64,000 bases of DNA from Plotosus lineatus. Lineage: Eukaryota > Chordata > Actinopteri > Siluriformes > Plotosidae. The translations under genes and the position numbers were made by a program. Under the pieces are notes generated by a model. It did no database searches. It worked only from the letters and a program-made list of their open reading frames with translations, and had not been told where the DNA came from. Where the stretch lies: contig CM045746.1 in NCBI GenBank assembly GCA_024760905.1, positions 6,194,466 through 6,258,465 of the forward strand, written 5' to 3'. Positions 31,969 through 42,197 of this stretch are shown here, in pieces (positions within the stretch are counted from its first letter, which is position 1; the number at the start of each line of letters is the position of its first letter).

Positions 31969-33150
31969 ACAGCATTTGGCAGATTCTCTTATCCAGAACA
32001 ACTTGCAATTACTGCAATTAACGTTTTTTTTTATACAACTGAGCAATTGCCCAGTCAGCACAGAGACATGGGGGCCAAAATATGGGGCCCAGTTGAGCTA
32101 CCCATCTGGCCCCCAGAAGATTTTGTCCATGGGTGCTATGTGGGACCCATCTCGGCTTGCCCATATGGGCTACAATATGGGCTCTGCACGGGCATCTACT
32201 GGGCTAGCCCAGATGGGCTAAAATATGGGACCCTCACGGGTGACATATGGGCCGTGAGGGACCCATATTTTAGCCCATCTGGGCAAGCCCATGTGTCACC
32301 TGTGAGGGACCCATATTTTAGCACTTCTGGGCAAGCCCATGTGTCACCCGTGTGGGACCCATATTTTAGCCCATATGGGCAAACCCAGATGGGGCCCACA
32401 GAGAACCCATGGACAAAATCTTCTATATTTTGGCCCATCTGGGCCCCAGCTGTGCCCCATGCCTGTGCTGACTGGGCCTATTATAGATTGAAGACTCACT
32501 ACACGGTGTTATGTGCGGAACATTCTTCATATCAGTAATAAATTATAGGCCAATACTATAGACCTGCCCGTAACACTGTTAATATTCCTGATAATTTACT
32601 GTTAGGCCTAATATCTAATGGCAGATTGACCGGATTGTGCATGCTGCCCGGCATGCTGTTTCGGCTTTAGCCAGCAACTTGAATTTTATCATGACAGGGC
32701 TGGCTTAAAATGAATGCAGCAAAAAGTGTATTCCATTGAAACCATTCTACAGAATAAATACGTATAATGTGATATAAAAAACTCACTGATTTCGTCATCA
32801 AATAACTTAAAATTAGAGTAATCCAGAACTTTGTATTTACACATGCTTCTTTCTTTCTCCAAATCACTTTGAAAATGGCTCATATATGAACTCTGAATAG
32901 GTCATGTGCTTTCGTGAGATTCACGGTAGCCCACAAAGGACCTATCAGGAATCCGCTTTGAAACCCATGCTGAGCCCATGCCCAGATCCGCCCAGCTGGC
33001 CCGGCTTTTACCCACGTGCGCCCCACATGAGTCTGCTGGCTGGGTGAGGATAAAGGGCCTTTCTTAAGGGCCCAATAGTGGTGATAGTGGGGATTGAACC
33101 GCTGACCTTCGGATCAGTATCCCATGCCTTAAACACTAAGCCACTACTTC
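31969..33150 (-). repeat. tRNA-derived SINE split by a foldback element
   Basis: Minus strand: A-box-like TGGCTTAGTGTTTAAGG and B-box GGTTCAATCCC near 33085-33135, then GGGCCCTTAAGAAAGGCCC; the SINE resumes at 32049 with CAATTGCTCAGTTGTA and ends GAATCTGCCAAATGCTG near 31970. The two parts fit end to end if 32050-33044 is removed. Confidence 0.8.
32050..33044. mobile_element. Foldback element with CCCAGYCAGCA ends and 48-bp repeats
   Basis: It begins CCCAGTCAGCACAG and ends TGCTGGCTGGG, with TG on both sides as a possible 2-bp target duplication. The first 427 bases form a long imperfect hairpin whose inner end at 32476 is the exact complement of the first 14 bases. Three 48-bp direct repeats start at 32254, 32302 and 32350 (GGGACCCATATTTTAGC cores). 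The rest (32477-32920) is AT-rich; a minus-strand frame at 32689-32883 (MSHFQSDLEKERSMCKYKVL) is not recognised. No transposase was found. Confidence 0.65.
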
Positions 33151-33189
33151 CCTATACAGAATATTTCATATACAGAATCCACAATATAC

Positions 33190-33720
33190 ATAGGCATCCA
33201 TTGTCCTCACCACTCCTCAGTGTCCTCAGTAGAAGATTTTGCTGGGAATAAATTCTCAAATGATACCAATTGCTTTCCAATTGATTTATCAACCTGCACA
33301 GCATGTGAGGCGACTGTTCTATCCACTTTGGCTTGAAAGTTTTAATCCACACCTGATCTTACAGTTACTTTTTCTTCGCGTCATGGATGTGCTCTAGGGG
33401 ATGAACGGAAATCAGTGTGGGCATCCTTTCCAGTGAGAGCTTCATGTAGTGATAAACATCCGGATGAGTTTAGTGTCAAACTCACCAACTTCAGCGTGAG
33501 TGGAAAAGCATTGAACCAATTAATCCCTGAGGAATGCACAATTTTTCCAAAAGGGACTTTAATGTCCTGTTAGTCCTCTCCACTGGGCCGCGTGATGCTG
33601 CATAATATACTGAGTCAAACTTATCAATAATTCCAAAATATTTTCCACATGCTGCAAATGTTTATTAGTTAAGTGTAAACCATTATCAGATCTGTTTCAG
33701 CTGGGAAATCCATATTTTAG
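33190..33720 (-). mobile_element. Endogenous-retrovirus-like integrase remnant
   Basis: On the minus strand a block with SDNGLHLTNKH (second catalytic D of the integrase core) and, in another frame, RGPVERTNRTLK (catalytic E block) are recognisable, followed by LHEALTG-like sequence. Frameshifts and stops separate the blocks and no LTR was found, so this is a short dead fragment of an LTR retroelement pol gene. Gypsy versus retroviral origin is not settled. Confidence 0.6.
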
Positions 33721-34205
33721 TTAAATTCCCTTTACAGACACTTAAACATCTCCAAAGTCCATCTTTTTCTGTTGCTACATTCTACGTCCATCTCACCTGC
33801 TCATACCTTCCAACCTTTTGCTAAGGTTCTTTCATAACTTCCTCCATCCATTGTGATTCTTACTCTTCATTTTCTATCCGTCACTATCTGTCTATGTACT
33901 AGTCCCCCATATTCTCCTGTTTTTTTCTTTCTGCATCAGCTTCTGATTCCCCTGCACAGTGAAAAAAAAGTGTTTCCTTTCTAATGTCCCCTCTATTTCA
34001 GTGCTAGATGTTTGATTGAAATATGAGAGCCTCTTTATTTTTCAATTTTAAATTATAGTACAGTACATCAAAAATGTCTATCCTCATTTCCATTCTCCCC
34101 TTTTCCTGAGAAAGGATGTCATTAACATGTCTCTCCTTTTCAGAAACATCTTCATGAAACAATACTGTGTAGTCAGGATGAGAGAGTGCTGCAGCTGACA
34201 ATATA
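33721..34205. other. Intergenic, nothing recognised
   Basis: Pyrimidine-rich unique sequence. It may be more of the decayed retroelement, but no motif was readable. Confidence 0.35.
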
Positions 34206-34635
34206 CAGTCGGCCCCCAATTTACAAAGACCCATTTGTACGAAATCCCCGGATTACGAAAAACATTTTCTTGAGTTTCCGTCCCGAAATACAAAACAACC
34301 CCCTCTTACGAAAAGAAATTCAAAATTCAAACGCACCAATCAAAATTTCACATGACGCACGAGTTGCTCTCTCATTGGCTGTCTCTCAACATCCCGCCCC
34401 GCTGGCCTCCCAGATAGAGACAGAAGGAAGCTTCACTCTTTAGTTTTTAGTTTAGTTTTTTAAGTTGTTTAATTCAGTAAATGTTTAATAAACGTGGGCG
34501 CATTTGAGCTCATCTGGAATTCCGATCCCTCAAGGAATCAAAGTAAAGTTGAGTTTGTCAAGCAGGGAATGCGCTTTGAATTCATGTCCTGTGGGCGTGG
34601 CTCGCAGCACGCGCGCCAGCGCGGGACAGAGAGAC

Positions 34636-34666
<31 letters not shown>

Positions 34667-35178
34667 AGGAATAACGTTTTAGTTTTAAGTTTTTTAAGTT
34701 GTTTTAATTCAGTAAATGTTTAATAAATGTGGGTGCATTTGAGTTCATTTGGCATCCCGATCCCTCAAGGAATCAAATTAAAGTTGAGTTTATCAAGCAG
34801 GGAATGCACTTTGAATTCATGTCTTGTGGGTGTGGCCCGCAGCGTGCGTGAGAGAAGGAGATCGAGAGAGAGATAGAGAGAGAGAGGTGTGTGTGTGTGT
34901 TAATAAAAATGTTTAATAATGGTTTAATTAACAAATATGTCAATAAAATGGTTTGATGGATTAATAAATAATTTTCTTTTACTTTTAACACATATTTCAT
35001 ACAAAATTTGTGTACTTTTATCATTTTTAAAGGGTTTATGGGGTTTATCCAGTCCAAGGACTGGAGTCTTGGAACGAATTAGGTGTTTAACATGTAAGAT
35101 GCGACCCCTACTTATGAAATCCCTGCAATACGAACAGGGCTCTGGAACGGATTAATTTCATAAATTGGGGGGCGACTG
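34206..35178 (+). mobile_element. Non-autonomous inverted-repeat element with internal duplication (copy 2)
   Basis: Ends CAGTCGGCCCCCAATTTA and the complement of AAATTGGGGGGCGACTG, flanked by TA. It has the same internal ~225-bp duplication and (GA)n runs (34625-34665, 34862-34886) as the copy at 15557-16573. Confidence 0.85.
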
Positions 35179-35489
35179 TAAATAGTTTCGTTTACACAAA
35201 TACAGCTTCAACTTGGAGTGTGCAGATCAGAGGCTGACAGATTTCTGGCCCTGCGTTATTTACGAGAGGGCACAATAGGGTAGTGTCGGCAAGATAGTCT
35301 GGAATGTCACAGTGATACTCTGTAAGACCAAAAAAAAAAACCCCATAACTTTCCTGACTGCTTGTTTTTTGAAGTAATTAAAGATCAGTGCTTTGAGTGA
35401 AGAAAATTTTTACCTGTGGCTGAGCAATTTACAATTTGGTTCTTCCTTTTTTTCAGTAATATATCAGTATATGTTCAGAGCTGCAAGCA
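35179..35489. other. Intergenic, nothing recognised
   Basis: No element ends or coding sequence seen. Confidence 0.35.
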
Positions 35490-35640
35490 AAATGTCATTC
35501 ATTCATTCATTCATTTTCTGAACTGAATCCTAATTAGGGTCATGGGGAAGCTGGCGCCCATCTCAGTCGACCCTGGGCGAGGGCGGGATACACCCGGGAC
35601 AGCTTGCCAGGCCATCACAGGGCAGCAAGCAAAATGTCAT
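35490..35640 (-). repeat. SINE tail fragment
   Basis: On the minus strand: CTGGCAAGCTGTCCCGGGTG, GAGATGGGCGCCAGCTTCCC, CCCTAATTAGGATTCAG and an ATGAATGAATGAATG end. It is the same tail as at 1-120 and 44950-45085. Confidence 0.75.
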
Positions 35641-36585
35641 CAGCATAATTTCTGATCATTATTTCTGAAGGCAAATCAAGAGTGAAAAAGTCCTGTTCAA
35701 GCAGTGGTTAAAGAGACCTGGTGCATAAATTAAATGCTGTGGCAGCCAAGTATGGGTATCAGATCATGTACTGTGTCCGAGATAAGCAGATTACCTGGTT
35801 TAGGTACCGGTAAGAAAGATCTATTTCATTCAGACTAAGACCCTGAATAGTAATTTTATGCTCTTGCATTGGGTACAGTACGCGCCAAATAAATAGAACA
35901 TCCAGTTTAACAGGTATATAAATCACTGGACAGAACACAAAGCAACATAAGTGGGACTTGTGGACCAAAGTGAGGCTAGAAATGTTGAAAGTGTGAGTTC
36001 AGTGTCAAAGATCTGTTTTCTCTACCATAAAACATGTCTAACTGTACATGTTCAAAACAAAAAGGTGTCCTAAAACGATGTGTGATGCGTTACATCTCAG
36101 TGAATGATGAGTAGTGTGGTGCATCATGTGGGTGTCCAATCAATGAAGCCTACACTACTATGGGCCCTAAAGCATCAGCTTCATCACCCTGTACTATCGC
36201 TAGTGTGTCATGTGGTGCAGAAGTCTGTAAGAGTTTATACAACACTTCTTGCATAACAGTAACTGTTACAGCTGCTGCCACACCCGTCTTCAAATAAAAT
36301 TGTCATAAAATTTTCAGTTCTTCTAGATGCCCTTCTATACCGTCTTATCATGCTTCATGACATAGATACAGTGTACAATGATAGAGGTCATTTGGGTGTG
36401 TGAAAGTTCCTTCGGTCACAATCCACTTCTGCCAGTCTGTAGGCCTGAACTACACCAAGAGTAACAGGACCTGTCATTTAAAAGTCTCAGCCAGTATTCA
36501 TCGCAGGAACCCCCCCCCCAGATTGAGATCAGTCTCAATACTTTGCATCATCATCAAAGAGGAATTAGAAGAAGAACAGCTGGGG
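35641..36585. other. Intergenic, nothing recognised
   Basis: Unique sequence with a short C run at 36512-36520. No gene or element was recognised. Confidence 0.35.
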
Positions 36586-36785
36586 CTCCCAAAGGGCACC
36601 TCGGCAAGGTGCGTGCCTATTAACCTGTAGATCGCAAGTTTAAATCTGGGTTAAAGGCACAGCTGTCTATGACCAGGAGTTAGGAGGAAATAATTGGCCA
36701 AGTTCTCACTGGAGGGAGGGATGGCATACACTCACTTCCCTGTCACTCACAGGGATCATCAGCCAATCATGGGCATCTGTGAGCT
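36586..36785 (+). repeat. SINE fragment
   Basis: It has a B-box-like GATCGCAAGTTTAAATC near 36631 and shares its second half with 5515-5665 (TTGGCCAAGTTCTCACTGGA, GTCACTCACAGGGATCATC). Confidence 0.6.
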
Positions 36786-37258
36786 TATGAAAAAACAGCT
36801 TAAACCCTGCTCCTAAACTTCTATCCTTTTTACCTTTCCACCTGGTCTCCTGAACACACAGTATGTCCAACAGAGTATGTCCACCTCTCTCCTCTGCATC
36901 ATGTCTGCCTGTTCTGTAGCTTTTCCTGTCTTAGTTCCAACATTGAGAGTCCCTACTATGAGTCCTAGACTCATGCCTTTCCTCTTCTCTCGCCGCCTAA
37001 GGACATGCCTCCCGCCTCTTCTTCTTCGACCAACAGTAGTCCAGTTTCCACCAGCACCCGGTTGGTTAACAGCACTGATGGCAGTCATTGTTAACCCGGG
37101 CCTTGACCGATTCGGTATGGAAGTCATACTGAAGTCATATCAAATCTGGCACAGGTTTCAAATCAGATGCCCTTTCTGACACAACCCTCTGCATGTATCC
37201 AGGCTTGGGACCGGCGTGAGAAAGAACACTGGCTTGTACCCCCCTCACGGCTGCATTA
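36786..37258 (-). mobile_element. 5'-end fragment of the RTE-like LINE
   Basis: It matches the 5' part of the LINE at 28947-31921 in the same orientation, from the start of the endonuclease (near 36786-36860) to the terminal TTAATGCAGCCGTGAGG at 37258. Only the 5' end is present. Confidence 0.8.
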
Positions 37259-37385
37259 ATAGAATAAACAGAATCCACTGGAAACAGAATCTGTCACATA
37301 CAAAATGTTCCTTATACGGAATCCGTCATACATAGAATCCACAATAATCAGAATCTGCCATACACAATCCTTCAGATACAGTCCC
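37259..37385. repeat. Minisatellite piece (AGAATCC units)
   Basis: Units such as ACAGAATCCACTGG, CATACATAGAATCCAC and AATCTGCCATACAC. It is the same family as 26330-26729. Confidence 0.75.
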
Positions 37386-37619
37386 TCTTTGAATCTCCAT
37401 ATCATCATGGTGGAGGAATTTGTGTGTCATAATGATCCTGGGAGCTATGTTGTTGGGGGTATTATGCCCCCTGTAGGGTCACCCCAAATATTTCCTTGGT
37501 GAACATCCCAGAATAAGTTCCGTTCAAAAGATGCCCAGGAGAGAAACAAATACAAGGACTCAATTTTCCCTTCACAGACATGAGTTAAAGGGCCCCCCCC
37601 AGGAGCCAGGCCTAGTGGT

Positions 37620-38780
37620 TGGATTCTACCTATAGAACACGGCCATGCCAAGCTTGAAGAGGAGACATGGGCCCGTCCTCCTATTTGCTCACCACCATAG
37701 GGGTTGGATGCACTGTTTGCCCGGTGGTAGTCGAAGGCATGGTTTCTGCTGGACCGATCAGCGGCTACTGACTGTGGCTTTTGGACATGTAATTCCACCT
37801 CACTGGAGGGGAAGGAACCTGAGCTGGTGCATTAGGTTGAGAGATACCAACTAGATAAAGCTCTCCTCGGCACATATTTCAAGAGGGGCTGGACCGTGTT
37901 TCATCCTGGAGTTGCTCATAGGAAGATGCGGCAAGCCATTGTGGGCATCCTTGTTGCCCCCGTGTAAGTGCCCACATATTGAGGTTCTTGAGGCGGGGGA
38001 GGCTGACCTCCAGACCTGCGAGACCCAAGCGTAAGGTCAGCATCTCATGGGAATGTTTGGTGGAGCCTCCTGTCAGAAGGGCCTTCAAGCCCAACCTCAG
38101 ACAGCGCTACAACCACATCCAAATGGAGGCTGCTGACAGAGTCCAAATGGGTCATGTTCTGTATCACCATTATTGCAGCGGCAGCCTGGAACTGTGGCCA
38201 TAAGGTCATCAGTTCTCAAACTAGGTAGTGGACACCTGAGGTGGGGGGGGGGGGGGGGGGGGGGGGCTGGGATGTGGAAGAAGAAGGTTTATTGGGTTCT
38301 TTTGACCCGTAAGACTCCCAAGGCAGCAGACAGGTACCAAAAGGCCAAATATGCTGCAGCCTGAACTGTGGTCAATGCAAAATCTTGGATATGGGAGTTT
38401 ATTGAGGACCTGGAAAAAGACTCCCAGTTGACCTCGAAAGATTCTGGACCACCATCTGATACTCAGGAGGTATAACTGCTCCTCAGGAGGAAGCAGTTCT
38501 TCAGAAATACTGTTTACAGTGGAACTGGGGAGCTGATCGCCTCGACTGGGGACGTTGTCGAGAGGTGGAAAGAATATTTCGATGACCTCCACAATCCCAG
38601 TAACACACCCTTTGTGGACTAGGAAGAGCCCGGGGTTTGGGAAACGATTTGCCCATCATTGGGGTGATTGCTGAGATAGTTAAAAAGCTTCACAGAGGTC
38701 AGGCTCTAGGGTGGATGTGATCCAACCTGAATACCTCAAGACTCTGAATGTTGTAGGACTGTCTTGGTTGACACGTCTCT
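37620..38780 (+). mobile_element. Decayed LINE, endonuclease-linker segment
   Basis: Plus-strand copy of the family at 7130-9390. PAAD-like linker blocks are visible: RPARPKRKVSISWECLVEPP (about 38010-38070), KAADRYQKAKYAAA (about 38320-38360), WKEYFDDLHNPSN (about 38568-38605) and LNVVGLSWLTRLC (about 38745-38783). A G run interrupts it at 38243-38267. It has many stops and ends at the minisatellite. Confidence 0.75.
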
Positions 38781-38784
38781 GTGT

Positions 38785-38845
38785 ATACAAAATCCACCAT
38801 ATACAGAATCCACCATATACAAAATTCCTCATATACAGAATCCAG
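38785..38845. repeat. Minisatellite piece (CCATATACAGAATCC units)
   Basis: Three or four clean ~18-bp units directly after the LINE fragment. Confidence 0.8.
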
Positions 38846-39215
38846 CAGTGGACTCCACTCTCCAAAAGGGGTTCAAAACCTGATCAGTCAATCCACCTCT
38901 GACCACATTGTTGTGACCAGAATCTTAACTACAACCTGTCATTTGATCCTTCCTTGTGACCCTCAACTCCTGCTCGTGTGGCGTGTAACTGTAATTAAAT
39001 TTTATTTAGACATAAATTATGTAAACAATAGGATCATGTAAAAGTATACTGTCTTTATTTTTAAAACTAATTGAAACTCATTCTCATTATTAAGAGATCA
39101 TAATCTTCAATGGGAAATTATACTTCTCAATACGCTGTTTTTTTAAACCTCTTATGCAAAATCATCAAGAAAAACAAAACAAAACCGCCAAACAACTTTA
39201 TATTCAAGAATTAAT
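38846..39215. other. Intergenic, nothing recognised
   Basis: Unique AT-rich sequence. Confidence 0.35.
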
Positions 39216-39454
39216 ATACTCGTCCTTTTAAAAAAATTAGCATATTGTGATAAACTTCATTATTTTCTGTAATGTACTGATAAAAATTAAACTTTCATAT
39301 ATTTTAGATTCATTGAACACCAACTGAAATATTTCAGGTCTTTTATTGTTTTAATACTGATGATTTTGGCATACAGCTCATGAAAACCCAAAATTCCTAT
39401 CGCAAAAAAAAAAAGGTAGTCTAAACGAGCTATTAACCTAATCATCTGAATCAA
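39216..39454 (+). mobile_element. Tc1-like transposon, left-end fragment
   Basis: It matches the left inverted repeat of the Tc1 copies at 20204 and 61878 up to the AATCATCTGAATCAA block, then stops. The inner direct repeat is damaged (replaced by an A run at 39407-39418). No transposase is present. Confidence 0.85.
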
Positions 39455-39459
39455 ACCTG

Positions 39460-40132
39460 GAAGTAACTGGCATGTGATTCAAATTTAGCCAATGGCTGAA
39501 AGGTTTTGTTTCTCCCTCCTGCTAATTGGTTGCGATGATGTATATGCCCTTTTATTCTCATTTGCGCACAAGTTGTCAATGTGCTTTTTTTTGAGTTTTA
39601 AATTACCAGTTAAGCTCTATGATGCCACGGAAACGCCGTGCATCTTCTCAGGATTCTGGTAAGGAGCCTAAGTGCCAGAAAAAGGTAATGATGCTGCATG
39701 AAAAAGTAGAACTGCTTGATATGATACAGGAAGGAAAAAGTTATGCTTGCAGTAGGGTGCCATTATACAATGAATATACAGTATCTTTTCCTTTCGGCTG
39801 TTCCCTTCAATTCATTACATTTTACTGTATATGTCTATAGAAGTGTCTGGACAGAGCACACAGATTGACCAATCAACTGCCTGAAGATATCAGTTGTTTG
39901 ACTGAGCCAAGTCAGGTGTGCTGCTGCTTGGTTGAAACAAAAACCTGCAGCCACATAGCCCTTTGTGGCACAAGTCTGACACCCCTGGTCTATAGAATGT
40001 GTTTAAGAAGCATATTTTAGTGCATGTAATATGATACATAGGGTTTTACTTCCAGGTAAATAACTCGCGGAATTTCTTGATCCACGGGAAGGGCTGGAAC
40101 TGAACCCCCATGAAAAACGGGGCCTACTGTAT
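39460..40132 (+). mobile_element. Tigger-like element, left end missing
   Basis: A transposase start at 39619 or 39622 (MPRKRRASSQDSGKEPKCQK, then MMLHEKVELLDMIQEGKSYA) is Tigger-like. The right end near 40132 reads AAAACGGGGCCTACTG, typical of Tigger termini. The frame is broken at ~39780 by a ~30-bp piece of LINE tail. Confidence 0.65.
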
Positions 40133-42197
40133 TGAGAAATCCAGATTTTTCTTTACCAACTTAGCATCATATTAAAGGAATGACTGACAAAAAGTATACA
40201 ACTTATTTCTTAAATAGCCAAGTACATCACTTTATTTTTTAAAACTTTCACCATTCAGATTATTAAATGCAGGATATATGACCCCCCAGATAAATACAGA
40301 TCATGCACATACTGATAAAATGTAAATTAACTGAAAAAAATTCTGTAATGAACATCGTTAGTAAGCAGATCACAGTGTAACATGCAGTTCTCAGACTATG
40401 AAACTCTGAAAAATACACATTGACATGCCCTGGTGATATTTCTGATGGTACCAGAGTGTTGCTTCAACACCTTTAATATTTTATGACTTGAGAAAAGTAA
40501 CTCAGGAAGTGCAGGAACTTTTATCATTTCAATTAGGCACTTTAGGTTCACTATTTAGTATAACAGAATAAATGGAAACTAACAGGAATATGTGGGAATA
40601 GATAACAATTAACAAGAATAAAGTGTAAATTTGAAACCTTTAACAGTAAATCTAATGTATGTATCTGATACAATTTGTATTACTCCATATTTCCACAATT
40701 ATTTATTCCCACAATACCTAAATATTCCTAATAGTTCCACAGGAAATTCGCTAGGCCATCGCAGTCCCACTTGGAATATTAAAAAAAAAAAAAAAATCAT
40801 TAGTTACCGTTTCCATGAAAAGCTTCTGGAAATTTCTCATTCCTGTGACCGTGAAATCTCAAATAGTTTATTCCTTTTACAGAAATAACCATGCTTTAAA
40901 AAATACATTCAAAATTATTTTCTTATTACAGTTATACTTCAGTGTCTTTTTATGTGTTCCCATGATCACATTTGTAAACAGTCATTACTTCACTGAAGAC
41001 TCTGCCCATCAGCATTAAATTATAAAATAATTTAGTTCAAAGGTAAATAATCTAAACAAACCTTAACCCAGGGAAAACACAAAATCATTTTTTTAAACAA
41101 TGACTTTTTTTTTTTTACAATATGGAAAGTATAATATGTATCCCAACCAATCAGAATGCAATATATTATTCTTAGCTTTAGCTTGTGTGCTAGCTTTGGT
41201 TTCTGTGAAAGTTCATATCCTTTGAGTTCATATACGTTGAATTAACAACAAATTCAAATCGTTTAATTTTAAATGTAAATTTCCATTTCAAGTAATGTTA
41301 AAGAAATGGAAGTGCTGAGAGACATGAAGCGTCATGCATAACATGCAAAATGTAGAATTGTCCCCGCAGACACTCCATGGAAGACTCTGAATGAGGCGGA
41401 TGATGAGGGCTCTTTCTTTTCAATGGACTCCAGATTGATCGGACCATCTGTGGACTGACTCGCTGCTCACCTGGTGCACGAGAAGACAGATATTATTCTA
41501 AGTGAAAGACATGCTTTGCTTCGTAGCATATGTACAGGCTCTTATATTGAAAGTTACGTGTGAGATTCAGCATCCACATGGTCATTTCTTTACTCTAACC
41601 AGAATAAAAAACTTGACAGCATTGTCTAATCACCGTAGCTATGCTAACTAAACTATTCCTTCACACAATGAACACATGTATTTGACTTTTTTTCTTTTCA
41701 GTGCTTACTAGCATTAGGTCATGTTATTTTCCCTGAATGCTCGCTGCTTCCAGTTTCTTTCTTTTCTCCCAATATTACTTTCTTCTCTCTTTAAATTACC
41801 ATGAACTACTTTGAGCTTACTAAGTTTTTACTCTGTTCGCTGTACTTTCCCCTGCAATGCAAACAAGTCACATGTATCATTGTGAGCCACTTGATTTTCC
41901 ACATTGCTGATGACAATATTATTCTGGGATTGGCACTCTGCAGGTCCACATACAGCTAAGCTGCAAAGTTGGCTTTACTGGTTTGCCTCAGTGCAAATGT
42001 TTATATTTGAATAAATTGACAAATGTCATGAACAAAACTAGCGGTAATCACTTGTTTATAGACATAGAAACAAACATACAGTCAGTTATAACTGGTTTCG
42101 ATCTTTGTCTTGCTAGTTAGGAGGAAGCAACTGTTAGAATGCTAACTCGGACAATAATACTGCAGAGTGGGAAAGTTGGTCCTGCTGATATGTGAAC
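40133..42197. other. Intergenic / MICU3 3' flank
   Basis: AT-rich unique sequence. The part next to 42198 should be the MICU3 3' UTR (minus strand). A plus-strand acceptor-like site followed by a short open frame at 41370-41458 is discussed separately. No CNOT7 or ZDHHC2 exon was recognised. Confidence 0.4.
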
